Shown here: piece by piece, positions 8,356 to 17,914 of the stretch | Layout: every line of letters begins with the position of its first letter | Position numbering within the stretch: the first letter of the stretch is position 1 | Source: Acidobacteriota bacterium | GTDB taxonomy: Bacteria; Acidobacteriota; Terriglobia; Terriglobales; Acidobacteriaceae | Length of the DNA stretch: 64,000 nucleotides | Reading direction: 5' to 3' | Assembly (NCBI GenBank): GCA_003010405.1 | Contig: PJLO01000004.1 | Location: forward strand, 1 to 64,000 | Program-made: the position numbers and the translations under genes | Notes under the pieces: model-generated | Seen by the model: only the letters and a program-made list of their open reading frames with translations | Told to the model about the DNA's origin: nothing | Database searches by the model: none

Positions 8356-11300
8356 AAGTTCCCCATTGCCTGGGATTGTGACGCTTTCCTCTGTGAGAGC
8401 ATTGCGGAACCGAATGCCGACAAACTCCTCCGGCGTTCGCAACCGCGTTAGGCTCCAATCCTTTGCCTGAGCCAGTCGGGGCTCTCCGTTTAGCATTGTG
8501 AAGTTCAAGCGCGGCACCGCGACTAATGCTGTGGCTTTTTCGTATTGCCGGGCAAAGGCGACCACGTGTTCTCTGCGCTCTCCTGTTGCTGCCAGCGGCA
8601 CGTACTCACCGTAGCGGAATAGTTCGCTTGCTGCGCTTCGCGCACAAAGCGCCCGGTGTGTGGTCCAGAGCTTGAGCCGTCCATCGGTCCAGTGCTCCAG
8701 CAATTCCTGGCACAGCTCTGGGCCCGCTTCGCGACGCTCCAATTCATTCAATTGCTTTTCAATAACGTCAAAATTTACAGGCCGCCGGTTATCCGGATCG
8801 ACCAGGCTGAAATCAAAAATCTCTTGCCCCTGGTAGAGATCGGGCACCCCGGGTGATGTCAGTTTGAGCAGGGTTTCCGCAAGCGAATTCATTACGCCAA
8901 ACCACGCTAGGCGGGGCACGAATTCCTGCATCAGACGCAGGAAGTTGTTGGGTTTGGATTCTGTCCCTGGCGACAGAATGCGGTCTATGAATCTGCGTAA
9001 TTCATCCGAATACTCTGGGTTGGGATTGATCCAGCTCAGGTTGATCTTTCCCTCGTGTACCGCCTTCTGCATGTATTCCTGGATTCGGGCGATATAGGTC
9101 CTTTGCTCCTCGCCTTCCAAGGCCCAATCACTCGGGGAGAGCGATGCCTTTTTGGCCAGCGGCCAGCTTCCGACAAGCGTCTGGTAGAAGAAATATTCTT
9201 CGTTGTTGTCGGGCACAATGCGGACGTCGGCTATTACCTTGCGCTTTCCGCGGTGGATACGCCGCCAACGCATGACCTGTGCTGCCCATGGACGCGGCAT
9301 TTCACTGAGCACGTCGAGCCTCATTCTGACGTCCTCGCTGCGCTTCGTGTCATGCGTCGATGTCGTCAACAGAGAGCCGGGCCACAGTTGCGCGCGCTTG
9401 TGGTTTTTCTCATGAAACTCCCCGACGCTGACGCCGAAGCTGCCAGGATTGCCCCCCACTTCATTGACGGAAATGAATCGGTTGTACACGTAGCAGACCG
9501 TATCCTCCAAGCCTTTGGCCATAACCGGTCCGGTGAGTTGCTGAAACTTCAAGGAAAAGTAGAGTTGCTTGCGATAGCCATGAATTGCAGGTCCGCCGCT
9601 GTCCTCGCGCAGCAGCAGAATGTCTTGTAGAAAGTCCAAGACCTCCGGGGCAAGAGAGCTGTTCATGCGTTTTGCCGAAGCAATCGCCCGCTGAATGTAT
9701 TTGCGATCGCGGTTACTAATGTTGCCGCGCTCATCCACGTACGTACGGTAGACAGGGAAGCATGCAATTGCTTCGCGAATCGCATCGCGCAGCACTTTGC
9801 GGGTAAAGTCGCGGGCGCGGCGGTTGGTCGAGCTGATCTCATCCAGCATATGACTCAGCACGTTGACCTCGTTTGAAAGTGCGGAGTACATGATCAGTCT
9901 CTTCGCCTGGTAAATCAGGCGGTCAACATTCAGCGATTCTCCAATCAGCCTGTGATAAAAATTGGTGAAATTTTTCTGATTGCTCTCATCGATGAAGATT
10001 CCGTTTACCGCGTTTGCGAACTCATATCCCACCGTTCCGCTCACCGGCCATTCGCGGGGGAGCAGCTCGTCCTCTTCAAGAATTTTTTCAACTACAACGT
10101 AAAATGGCTCTTCCCCGGGCTTCATCACATACTGTCCGAATGCATTCTGCACGGCCATTTCAATTCCGTTTTCGGCTAACTCGCCAACGGGCGTGGGACC
10201 GTAGAGCTTCGCGGCGGCAAACAACATTTGCAGACGCGTGAAGTACTGAGGAGGGTTGAACATCCCATCGGGATGGTCAATGCGCAGTCCGATCAGGGTG
10301 TCCTCGGCCAGCAGCCGTCGAATGAGTTTCTGTGTAGCGGCAAAGACCTGAGGATCTTCCATCCGCAATCCGATCAGGTCGTTCACGTCAAAGAAGCGGC
10401 GGTAATTGATCTCTTCGCCTGAAACACGCCAGTGTGCCAGTCGATAAACCTGTGCTTCTAACAATTCGTGCAGCGCGTCGAAGCTCTGCGGGTCTCCGGG
10501 GATACCGTTGATCCGCTCCACTGCCGACTTCACAAATTCCCGAACCTCTTCCGATTGCTCCATCAGCTCCGTCAGACGGCGCAGCAGGAACGGAATTTCG
10601 CGTCTCCGACGGTAAGCGCGTTCCGGCTCCGAAACAGTGTGTTGCGGCAGTTCCGAAAAAGCCGACAATAGCGCAAGTAATCTGCGAACAGCATCTCCCG
10701 GCTTGCGAAGCTCTCCCATGGAGCGAAAAATCAGCGGAATTGTCTGCGGATCGACGGGAAGAACCTTTTCGAAATACTTGATGCGGAAGTCTCCATTTTC
10801 ATTTGCTAGAACGATGTGTCCCGCTTCCAGTTCCTCCCCGTATTGGTTGCCCAGAATTGGTAGTAGCACTTTGTCGCGCAAGTCAGGCTTCAAAGGAGTC
10901 CAGTCAATATCGAAGAAATTCGCGTAATTTGATGCGCGGCCGTTTTGCAGTACGTCCTGCCACCATGGATTGGTCCCGTAACCCACGCTCATGTGGTTTG
11001 GAACCACATCCAGCAGCAGGCCCATGCCGTGCCGCCTCAGTTCATTGAGCAGTTGCTGAAACTCTTCTTCCGTCCCGATCTCCGGATTGAGCCGGTTGTG
11101 GTCCGTGATGTCATATCCGTGCATGCTGCCCGCCCGCGCAGCAAGAATCGGCGAAGCGTAGAGCGTGGTGACACCCAGGTGATGCAGGTAGGGGATGAGT
11201 CGAATCCCGTCCAAAAAGCGGAATCTATGGTTGAACTGAAGGCGGTAAGTCGAGCCTGGGCGCACCCTCCGCTGGCTTTCCATCAGTTTCTGCAGGAGCT

Positions 11301-11388
11301 CTGAAGTTTCATCGGGAGTCTCAGGGCAGGGAATTGCCGCGCGCGCTGCAGATTCGTTCACAGTCCGGAAATCTTGCATCCTAGTCAT
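8305..11388 (-). CDS. treY: Maltooligosyl trehalose synthase
   Basis: The 1027-aa GH13 enzyme converts the reducing end of maltodextrins to a trehalose unit. It starts with the family's STYRLQFN and GVTTLYASPI segments, then has region I (LLLDVVPNHMS), region II with the nucleophile Asp (IGLRIDHPDGM), region III with the acid Glu (VVEKILEEDE), and the C-terminal YQGQEIFDFSLVDPDNRRPV block. Length is somewhat above many TreY proteins (700-950). Methionines at residues 1 and 4 are both possible starts. The partner treZ is not in the window. It converges on malQ with a 51-bp overlap of coding sequence. Confidence 0.92.
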   Translation of the reverse strand: MTRMQDFRTVNESAARAAIPCPETPDETSELLQKLMESQRRVRPGSTYRLQFNHRFRFLDGIRLIPYLHHLGVTTLYASPILAARAGSMHGYDITDHNRLNPEIGTEEEFQQLLNELRRHGMGLLLDVVPNHMSVGYGTNPWWQDVLQNGRASNYANFFDIDWTPLKPDLRDKVLLPILGNQYGEELEAGHIVLANENGDFRIKYFEKVLPVDPQTIPLIFRSMGELRKPGDAVRRLLALLSAFSELPQHTVSEPERAYRRRREIPFLLRRLTELMEQSEEVREFVKSAVERINGIPGDPQSFDALHELLEAQVYRLAHWRVSGEEINYRRFFDVNDLIGLRMEDPQVFAATQKLIRRLLAEDTLIGLRIDHPDGMFNPPQYFTRLQMLFAAAKLYGPTPVGELAENGIEMAVQNAFGQYVMKPGEEPFYVVVEKILEEDELLPREWPVSGTVGYEFANAVNGIFIDESNQKNFTNFYHRLIGESLNVDRLIYQAKRLIMYSALSNEVNVLSHMLDEISSTNRRARDFTRKVLRDAIREAIACFPVYRTYVDERGNISNRDRKYIQRAIASAKRMNSSLAPEVLDFLQDILLLREDSGGPAIHGYRKQLYFSLKFQQLTGPVMAKGLEDTVCYVYNRFISVNEVGGNPGSFGVSVGEFHEKNHKRAQLWPGSLLTTSTHDTKRSEDVRMRLDVLSEMPRPWAAQVMRWRRIHRGKRKVIADVRIVPDNNEEYFFYQTLVGSWPLAKKASLSPSDWALEGEEQRTYIARIQEYMQKAVHEGKINLSWINPNPEYSDELRRFIDRILSPGTESKPNNFLRLMQEFVPRLAWFGVMNSLAETLLKLTSPGVPDLYQGQEIFDFSLVDPDNRRPVNFDVIEKQLNELERREAGPELCQELLEHWTDGRLKLWTTHRALCARSAASELFRYGEYVPLAATGERREHVVAFARQYEKATALVAVPRLNFTMLNGEPRLAQAKDWSLTRLRTPEEFVGIRFRNALTEESVTIPGNGELLCSEIFANFPVVLLIN

Positions 11389-11531
11389 TCCGAATCATTT
11401 AGATGCGGCGAATGCAGATAGCGTCTTGCGGCTCCGGCTGTGTTTTGACGAACCTGCTCCGAATGCGGAAAATACATACTGGCTGGCTCCTTCGGCTAAC
11501 GAAGCACGAGTAAATCTTTTCTGGAGGCATC

Positions 11532-11711
11532 ATGAGTACAAGCGGTGAACTGATCCGAATGATGAATTATGTTGACGATATTTCCGCCACACTCCGGCGC
11601 ATCGTTGCCGGCAGCGCTTCCATTTCGGCCGAAGAGCGCAAGAAACTTGCAGAATACATGCGCAACTCCAACCCGAATTTCACAAAGATAGCCGAATCAA
11701 TGGACAAGTAG
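11532..11711 (+). CDS. Small conserved-looking protein (59 aa), function unknown
   Basis: A 59-aa frame starts at ATG 11532 with CTGGAGG at 11521-11527 and stops two bases before the next gene. The product is helical and charged (SAEERKKLAEYM, NPNFTKIAESMDK) without cysteines or a signal peptide, so it is probably a small cytoplasmic protein. Strong ribosome-binding site, tight coupling and normal codon use support a real gene. I do not recognise the family. Confidence 0.65.
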   Translation: MSTSGELIRMMNYVDDISATLRRIVAGSASISAEERKKLAEYMRNSNPNFTKIAESMDK

Positions 11712-11713
11712 CG

Positions 11714-12274
11714 ATGTCTGCTCCGGATGCGGAGAGCATTGCAGTTATTGGCGCCGGCAGAGTCGGACGGGCACTTGCCCGTCGGGCCGCCGTGGCCGGC
11801 TATCGCGTAATTCTCGAAGATCTGGTCCCAATCTCGCTGGTGAATGCCCGTCAGGAGATTCGGCAAACGCTGAACGATGCGGTGGAGTCCGGTGCATTGG
11901 ATCGTGCGCTTGCCGATGAGGCTTTCGCTCGCATTGATTGTGCCGCCAGCATCGAAGATGCAGCGCGACGGGCTCTTATTGTTATGGAAACCGGCCCGGA
12001 TGAGCCGGAATCTAAGCTCGAAATCTTCTGTCTGCTTGATCGGATCTGCCTTCCCGGTACGATCATCGTGAGCAATTGTCGTGCGCTCGAACTCTCTGAC
12101 ACAGCCAGCAAAGCCGAGTCCATCGTAGGCATGTATTTTTCCGGTGACTGTGCCGAGATACACTGCTCCGCCTTTACCGGTGAGCACGCGCTCGCCGTTG
12201 CGAAGCAGCTTGCAGAACGCATGGCGTCCAGCTACAAAATTACCCGCGAAGGGAACCCCGCCTCCGCAGTTTGA
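11714..12274 (+). CDS. Stand-alone NAD-binding domain of the 3-hydroxyacyl-CoA dehydrogenase family
   Basis: The 186-aa protein is just the Rossmann domain: IAVIGAGRVGRALARRAAVAGY is its dinucleotide-binding loop, followed by the helical insert typical of 3-hydroxyacyl-CoA dehydrogenase N-domains and the TIIVSNCRALELSD segment corresponding to the conserved SNTS region. The C-terminal dimerisation/catalytic domain (about 100 more residues) is absent, and the stop is followed by a hairpin rather than a broken frame. It may be a truncated paralogue or a regulatory NAD sensor. It is coupled to the 59-aa gene with a 2-bp gap. Confidence 0.75.
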   Translation: MSAPDAESIAVIGAGRVGRALARRAAVAGYRVILEDLVPISLVNARQEIRQTLNDAVESGALDRALADEAFARIDCAASIEDAARRALIVMETGPDEPESKLEIFCLLDRICLPGTIIVSNCRALELSDTASKAESIVGMYFSGDCAEIHCSAFTGEHALAVAKQLAERMASSYKITREGNPASAV

Positions 12275-12301
12275 GCTTGGGGAATCCGGAGCAAAGTAAA
12301 A

Positions 12302-12327
12302 GGGCCGTGCTTATTAAGGCGCGGCCC
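12302..12327 (-). terminator. Hairpin between convergent genes, T-run on the minus side
   Basis: GGGCCGTGC (12302-12310) pairs with GCGCGGCCC (12319-12327) with one G-T. On the minus strand the stem is followed by TTTTACTTT, which suits termination of the minus-strand M1-like gene ending at 12348; it may also stop the plus-strand operon. Confidence 0.75.
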
Positions 12328-12347
12328 ATCATAAACTCGATTTTCTG

Positions 12348-14444
12348 CTATTCCGCTCTCTTGAACGGGGTCGCAACATGATTGCGCGCCTCGTCGATCG
12401 CTCCCTGCGTGTTGTCATTCGTTTGTAAAGCCTGCCGGTATTCGCTCAACGCGCGTTCTCGCTGGCCGCTGATGTCGAATATCTTGCCCAACTGAATGTG
12501 ACTCCAGACTTCAGTCCACCTCGGCTCTCCATCGCCGTTCAGGGAATCGCGATAGGCGTTAGCTGCGGCCTGATAGTTTTTCTGCAGGTAAAAGACCTCG
12601 GCGATGCGGTAATGAGCCAGGGAGCTATTTTTGTTCTGTTCGATTGCTTTTTGAAACTCCTTCAGTGACTCCGCCAGATTTCCCTGCTGCACTAATTGCT
12701 GGCCGCGCAGAATCGCCGTGCGCAGCCTCAAATCTTTCGAATTCTTCAGAACCCAGTTGTTGGGGTCCAATGTGATACGGCGCGGCTTGCCGAAAGTCTC
12801 GATCGTGTAACTCGAGTTCGTTCCAACTACATCGATTGTCTTGTCTTCCGACTTGCCATCCGTGTCGATCTTCAACTGAACCGGCATCCGGAACAGGTCA
12901 AGGTCTTGCTGTATCTGTCCTACAACGCGGAAACCTTTCTTGATCCGGAACACCGTGTATTTATTCTTGAACTCCGGAGCGCCGGTTGAGTCCAGCCATT
13001 GCGAGAAGAACCAGTTCATCGGTTCTCCCTGGACCTCCTCCGCCACCTTCTCCAATTCCTTCAGCCCTAGCGGCTTGCCGTGATAGCTCTGGAAGGTCGC
13101 GCGCATAAGTTTGTCGAACTTCTGATCGCCCATCACCCAGCGAAGCATGTGGTAAACCATGCCACCTTTGTCCCTGGCCATCGACTGGAAAACTGGATCG
13201 AACGTGTCCAGTGTTCCGATCTGTCCCAGTGGGACGCTGTCATAGGCCAACGCGCCCACTGCCATGTCTTTCACGGCTTCCTGCGCGCCCGCCGGACCTG
13301 CTGCGTACTCAATGTAGCGGCACTCGCTGTACCGCGCGCCGCCGTCTTGAATCCACCAGTCATTGCGTGTCGCTGGACTCACAATGGTGCCAAACCATTG
13401 GTGCGCCACTGCATTTGCGAGAAGTCTGTAGCTCACCTTTGCGCTAATGTTGCGTGCCGCAATCCCCACCATTTCCGGAGCCCACGCCATCGGCACGGAA
13501 TCATCGGGCAGCTCCACCAGCTTCAGTTCCGAACTGATCGGAACACCGTAAAGCGTGATGAAGTAGCCAAGTTCCTTTGCGACCGTCTCGCCATATTGCT
13601 GGGCCAGGTCCGCTTTGTCCTTCAGAAAGTACACATGCACGTTCATTCCCGCTTCGCTTACCGGGGTATCTGAAAACCTTCCAATCACAACAGTTCCTGG
13701 AAAGTTCGGCTTGTCCCATATGAAGCTGGATGTTTTCATGCCAGGCTCGGGCTTGGGGGCAGCGGGTTTTGTGGCCGCGGTCTCTGGCTTAATCTTTTTT
13801 GCCGCTTTTTCGCGTGCTTGCAGCTTGGGAGCACTGCTGTCATCGGAGCTCTCGGTAGGCTCAGGCGCACCGGCAGCAGTGCCACCGCTTGTAACCACTG
13901 TGTATTCCTGTGGCGCTGTGATCCGCATTCGCACCGTGAAGCGGTCGATGCCGTAATTTGTCACCGGGAACCAGCGTCCAGAATAAAGCAGGTATGTGAT
14001 CGGATCGCCTACGAAGGCCAGTTTTAATCCAGGAACCGGACTGTCGTCCGCCGAGGTCACATTTCCCTCGTAATCGAAAGTCAGAGTCTCTTCCTGCCCT
14101 TTGCTCATTCCGTTTGGCAGTGCCACGCGTACCGTTGAGTTCTGCGATACCCGTTCCGCGGGGAGCACAGTTCCTCGCTCATCTTTCACCTGGGTTACGC
14201 GCAGGGCGTTGTGCAACTCGAAGATGGCGATGCTGATGTCGTCCAGGGCCACAAACTTGACCTTGGCTCGCGCTGTCAGCTTGTGCAACTGAGGGACAAC
14301 CTTGGCTTCAATTGTGTAATCTCTTGCCTGGATGCGTGGTTTCTCTGCCGCCCGTAACATTGCCAACGGGACCAGGTTCATCAGGACAGTCAAAAATATG
14401 AGAACGGTTCGTGTCAGTTTCCGTCCTGCAAATTGCATTGGCAT
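12348..14444 (-). CDS. M1-peptidase-like protein with lost catalytic residues and C-terminal TPRs
   Basis: The 698-aa exported protein has an N-terminal signal (TRTVLIFLTVLMNLVPLAML ending near an AxA-type site), an M1-type N-terminal beta domain, a Lys/Pro/Ala-rich insert (about 205-235), an M1 catalytic-like domain and two to three TPRs at about 580-690. The M1 zinc motif HExxH plus downstream Glu is replaced: NAVAH (Asn344, Ala345, His348) and DGGA with Asp367 where NEGF is expected. The GAMEN substrate motif is also missing. So it should not hydrolyse peptides by the M1 mechanism; a binding or scaffold role in the periplasm is more likely. ATG 14444 is chosen for its AGGAG five bases upstream. 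Confidence 0.8.
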   Translation of the reverse strand: MPMQFAGRKLTRTVLIFLTVLMNLVPLAMLRAAEKPRIQARDYTIEAKVVPQLHKLTARAKVKFVALDDISIAIFELHNALRVTQVKDERGTVLPAERVSQNSTVRVALPNGMSKGQEETLTFDYEGNVTSADDSPVPGLKLAFVGDPITYLLYSGRWFPVTNYGIDRFTVRMRITAPQEYTVVTSGGTAAGAPEPTESSDDSSAPKLQAREKAAKKIKPETAATKPAAPKPEPGMKTSSFIWDKPNFPGTVVIGRFSDTPVSEAGMNVHVYFLKDKADLAQQYGETVAKELGYFITLYGVPISSELKLVELPDDSVPMAWAPEMVGIAARNISAKVSYRLLANAVAHQWFGTIVSPATRNDWWIQDGGARYSECRYIEYAAGPAGAQEAVKDMAVGALAYDSVPLGQIGTLDTFDPVFQSMARDKGGMVYHMLRWVMGDQKFDKLMRATFQSYHGKPLGLKELEKVAEEVQGEPMNWFFSQWLDSTGAPEFKNKYTVFRIKKGFRVVGQIQQDLDLFRMPVQLKIDTDGKSEDKTIDVVGTNSSYTIETFGKPRRITLDPNNWVLKNSKDLRLRTAILRGQQLVQQGNLAESLKEFQKAIEQNKNSSLAHYRIAEVFYLQKNYQAAANAYRDSLNGDGEPRWTEVWSHIQLGKIFDISGQRERALSEYRQALQTNDNTQGAIDEARNHVATPFKRAE

Positions 14445-14524
14445 CTTGCTCCTGCTTAAATGCGCAACCCTCATTGATGTGTGAAAACGTTGAGAAGATG
14501 TCGCCAGCTTCTCTGAGTGCGTGC

Positions 14525-15748
14525 CTATTCTCTATCGGCTGTGGCAATTTCCGCAACGCGCAAGACAGCCAGAGCTGCTCGGTGCGCAGTAGTTTCGTTA
14601 ATGCTTCCCATCTGTTCCCCGGTCGCCAGCTCTCCTTGCAGCAGTTTGCGCACCTCCGCAAGGGCTTCCGTCATGTGCTCTCTGGCCTCGCCGTCCAGCA
14701 GCGCTCGCACTTGCCGTTCCACGGCCTCTGGTGTAAAAGCATCCTGAATCAGTTCCGGAACTACTCTGCGTCCAGCCACCAGATTCACCATTCCGTAGTG
14801 CGGCAACTTTACCAGATGCCGGCCCAAAGCCCAGGTCAGCCCCGCTACTCGATAAACCATTACAAATGGCGTGCCGATCAGTGCGGCTTCCACGGTTGCC
14901 GTCCCGCTCGCCACCACGCCCACCCGCGCATGTAGCAGGCTCGCCCTTGCATCGTCAGTCAGCTTTACATGCACGGACCCCGCGCACAGAGCAATCTGTT
15001 CCCGCACCCACTCTTTTTCCAGGGTGCTCGCCACCGGCATAAGGAATTCAAATTCCGGGCCCAGTCGCTCCGCCGCTCCTAGCATGGCCGGAAGATTCAG
15101 GCGTAATTCTTTTCTGCGGCTCCCCGGCAACAGCGCGACCCACCTCCGGGAAGAATCGAGTCCCCACCGCGCGGCAAAATCTTCCCGGCTCACCCCAGGT
15201 AGCTCCAACTTGCTCAGGGGATGACCCACAAATTCCGCTTGCACTCCGTTCTGCGCGTAGAACTCACGCTCGAACGGGAAGATGACCAGCATCTTCGAGA
15301 CGTACCGTTGCACCAGCTTGAGCCGTCCTTTACGCCAGGCCCAAAGCTGCGGGCTCACATAGTAAACAACGGGAATTCCGCGCCGATGTAACTGCTTTGC
15401 CAGCCGGAAATTCCAATCTGGAAAATCGATCAGCACGGCCACGTCCGGTCTCAGCCGGTCCACCTCCGCCAGCAGCTTGTGAAATTCGCGGTAGATTCCT
15501 GGCAAATGGCTCAATACTTCAAACAGGCCAACCACGGCGACATCCCGCGCATGTACCGCCACTTTGCAGCCCGCCTCGCTCATGCGCTCGCCGCCCATGC
15601 CGAAGCACTCAACCGCGCCTCCGGTCAGCTTGCGCAAAGCCTCCAGAAGTTCCGCGCCATACATCTCGCCGGAAGCTTCTCCTGCGGAAATCAGCACGCG
15701 CAATTTGCCAGGAGATCGGCGCGAATCGAGGATTTTCTCAGTGGACAT
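14525..15748 (-). CDS. lpxB: Lipid-A-disaccharide synthase
   Basis: The 407-aa GT19 enzyme joins UDP-2,3-diacylglucosamine and lipid X to make the disaccharide core of lipid A at the inner membrane. Visible family blocks are LISAGEASGEMYGA, DFPDWNFRLA, YYVSPQLWAWRKGR, FVGHPL, LLPGSRRKE and ASGTATVEAAL. An in-frame GTG start 24 bases upstream is also possible. It lies downstream of an MsbA-like exporter on the same strand, so lipid A synthesis and export are genetically linked. Presence of lpxB shows a diderm envelope with lipid A. Confidence 0.95.
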   Translation of the reverse strand: MSTEKILDSRRSPGKLRVLISAGEASGEMYGAELLEALRKLTGGAVECFGMGGERMSEAGCKVAVHARDVAVVGLFEVLSHLPGIYREFHKLLAEVDRLRPDVAVLIDFPDWNFRLAKQLHRRGIPVVYYVSPQLWAWRKGRLKLVQRYVSKMLVIFPFEREFYAQNGVQAEFVGHPLSKLELPGVSREDFAARWGLDSSRRWVALLPGSRRKELRLNLPAMLGAAERLGPEFEFLMPVASTLEKEWVREQIALCAGSVHVKLTDDARASLLHARVGVVASGTATVEAALIGTPFVMVYRVAGLTWALGRHLVKLPHYGMVNLVAGRRVVPELIQDAFTPEAVERQVRALLDGEAREHMTEALAEVRKLLQGELATGEQMGSINETTAHRAALAVLRVAEIATADRE

Positions 15749-15836
15749 GTGCGCCGACAGAATATCAGGCACGAGCAGCCTTGAAGAATACTTGAGGAAG
15801 ATCGGAAATACCTGTACCTAGTCCGCCCAGAGATAG

Positions 15837-15866
15837 CCACATCCGCCATCTTTATGGCGAATGTGG
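15837..15866. repeat. Hairpin repeat, CCACAT...ATGTGG type
   Basis: CCACATCCGCCAT (15837-15849), loop CTTT, ATGGCGAATGTGG (15854-15866): 12 of 13 pairs. There is no T-run on the minus strand, where it separates the ABC exporter from lpxB. It belongs to the family also seen at 34757, 36118, 43640 and 46161. Confidence 0.65.
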
Positions 15867-15875
15867 AAAAACGAA

Positions 15876-17780
15876 CTAGTCTGCTGATGGTTCCGGCGAG
15901 GCAAACGCCGCCGTCTCCGATGCCACTCCCAGCTCCTGCTCTTTGTATTGCAACCGGTAGAGCTTCCAGTACACACCCCTGGCTGCCAGCAATTCTTGAT
16001 GTGTGCCCATCTCGCGAACCTTGCCCTTGTGCATCACAACAATTTTGTTGGCCCGCTGGATGGTCGAAAGTCGATGCGCAATGATGAGCGAGGTGCGTCC
16101 CTCCACCAGCCGTGTCAGCGCTTCGCGTACCCGGGACTCGGTTTCCGTGTCCACGCTGGAGGTGGCTTCGTCCAGAATCAGGAGGCTCGGGTTGTGGGCA
16201 AGCGCCCGCGCGAACGACACCAGCTGCTTCTGTCCCGTCGAGAGCGTATTTCCGCGCTCCTGCAGCGGCGAGTCAAAGCCATTCGGAAGCGAGTTGATGA
16301 AGTCTGCGACGTTCACCTCCTCGGCGGCAAGCTCCACTGCCTCCCGCGTCACGTGCTGCGAGCCGAGCTTAATGTTGTCCGCTATTGTTCCGCTGAAGAG
16401 GAACGGGTCCTGCAGCACGACACCGCAACGGCGGCGCAACTTCTGCAGGTTCATCTCGCGCACGTCCACGCCGTCGATCCGCACCGCCCCTTTCTGCACG
16501 TCATAGAAGCGCAGCAGCAGTGAAATCAGCGTAGTCTTGCCCGCGCCCGTATGCCCGACGATGGCCACCGTCTCGCCCGGTTCAATTGTGAACGAGACGC
16601 CTCTGAGAACCCAGTCCCACTCTTCTTCCGGAACGGCCTCACCATCCGTTTCCGCCGGCACACGGCGATAAGCAAACCAGACATTGTCGAACTCAATCCG
16701 CCCCGGACCGAGCGGCTCCTTCTCTATCTCGGGAGACTGAATCTCAGGCTCCGTATCCAGCAGCTTAAAAACCCGTTCCGACGCCGCCATTGCGGATTGC
16801 AGAATGTTGAGCTTCTCACTCAGGTCCTGAATTGGGCGGAAGAATCTCTGCGCGTATTGCATGAACGCCACCAGCACGCCGATTGTCGTGATCGAGGCCA
16901 GCACCATGTGTCCGCCGAACCAGAGCACGCTGGCAATCGCGATCGATGACAGGAGTTCGACAATGGGATAGTAAAGCGCATAGGCAAATATAGTGTCCTT
17001 GAACGCCTCCATGTGCTGCGCGTTTACCGCCTCGAACTCCTCGTAGGACTTGCGCTCGCGGTTGAACAGTTGCAGTGGAACGATGCCGCTGATGTGTTCC
17101 TGAAGGAAGGAATTGATGTGCGCAATCGCCACGCGAATCCGGCGATATCCATCGCGCACGGCCTTGCGGAAAAACTGTGTCGCAACGATGATCGCTGGGA
17201 ACACTATGAAGGCGATCAGCGCCAGTCGCCAGTTCTTGTGAAGCATGATGCCCAGAATCGCGGCCAGCACGAAAACATCTTCGACGATGGAAACCACGCC
17301 CGAAGCGAACAAGTCATTCAGCGCGTCAACATCGGTGGTCACGCGCGTCACCAACCGCCCCACGGGATTATGGTCAAAAAATGAGACGTCCATCCTCTGC
17401 AAGTGACGGTAGATCTGGCTCCGCAGGTCGAACATTACTTTCTGCCCGGTCCACAGCATCAGGTAGGTCTGTGTGAATTCAAAAAGGAAGCCCAGCAGCA
17501 GCAAGGCCAGGTACAAACCGCCGACTTGCGCAACTCCAACCATTGGATTGGAGCTCAGGAAGCGGTCGAAAAACGTTTGACTTTTCCCGGCGCTGGCGGC
17601 CAGGTATTTGTCTATGGCCGTCATCATCAGATACGGACCGAGCACATCCGCAGCTGCCTTCAGCATGATTGCGGTCATCGCCACTGCCACCTGCAGCTTG
17701 TATGGGCTCAGGTATCCTATCAACCGGCGAACCAGTCTGCTGTCGTATACGGTCCCTAGTACCTCTTCCTCGGCGGCCAT
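15876..17780 (-). CDS. ABC exporter, MsbA-like (probable lipid A flippase)
   Basis: The 634-aa half-transporter has six membrane helices (about 20-340) fused to an ATPase domain (about 370-610). ATPase motifs are Walker A GHTGAGKTT, Q-loop VVLQDPFLF, signature LSTGQKQ (a variant of LSGGQ with Thr), Walker B SLLILDEATS and the H-loop IIAHRLS. Exporters of this class work as homodimers or heterodimers; being next to lpxB suggests lipid A-core flipping as in MsbA, but multidrug export is an alternative. GGAG lies very close to the ATG at 17780. Confidence 0.85.
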   Translation of the reverse strand: MAAEEEVLGTVYDSRLVRRLIGYLSPYKLQVAVAMTAIMLKAAADVLGPYLMMTAIDKYLAASAGKSQTFFDRFLSSNPMVGVAQVGGLYLALLLLGFLFEFTQTYLMLWTGQKVMFDLRSQIYRHLQRMDVSFFDHNPVGRLVTRVTTDVDALNDLFASGVVSIVEDVFVLAAILGIMLHKNWRLALIAFIVFPAIIVATQFFRKAVRDGYRRIRVAIAHINSFLQEHISGIVPLQLFNRERKSYEEFEAVNAQHMEAFKDTIFAYALYYPIVELLSSIAIASVLWFGGHMVLASITTIGVLVAFMQYAQRFFRPIQDLSEKLNILQSAMAASERVFKLLDTEPEIQSPEIEKEPLGPGRIEFDNVWFAYRRVPAETDGEAVPEEEWDWVLRGVSFTIEPGETVAIVGHTGAGKTTLISLLLRFYDVQKGAVRIDGVDVREMNLQKLRRRCGVVLQDPFLFSGTIADNIKLGSQHVTREAVELAAEEVNVADFINSLPNGFDSPLQERGNTLSTGQKQLVSFARALAHNPSLLILDEATSSVDTETESRVREALTRLVEGRTSLIIAHRLSTIQRANKIVVMHKGKVREMGTHQELLAARGVYWKLYRLQYKEQELGVASETAAFASPEPSAD

Positions 17781-17864
17781 GTCTCCATTTTAGATGGAAG
17801 CAAAGCTTTCCAAGGTTCAGCCCGGGTTTTCGTGGGGCTTGTAATTTTTTTGCACGGAAGAGCT

Positions 17865-17892
17865 TTGACATCCCCTGTGTACAGTGTAAACA
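17865..17892 (+). promoter_or_regulatory. Promoter with overlapping TetR-type operator
   Basis: TTGACA (17865-17870) and TAAACA (17887-17892) form a -35/-10 pair with a 16-bp spacer. GTGTACA-G-TGTAAAC (17877-17891) is an inverted repeat with 6 of 7 matches covering the spacer and -10. It lies 23 bp before the tetR-like start, so it fits an autorepression site. Confidence 0.6.
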
Positions 17893-17914
17893 TTTGGGCA
17901 TAGGTTCACTGCTC

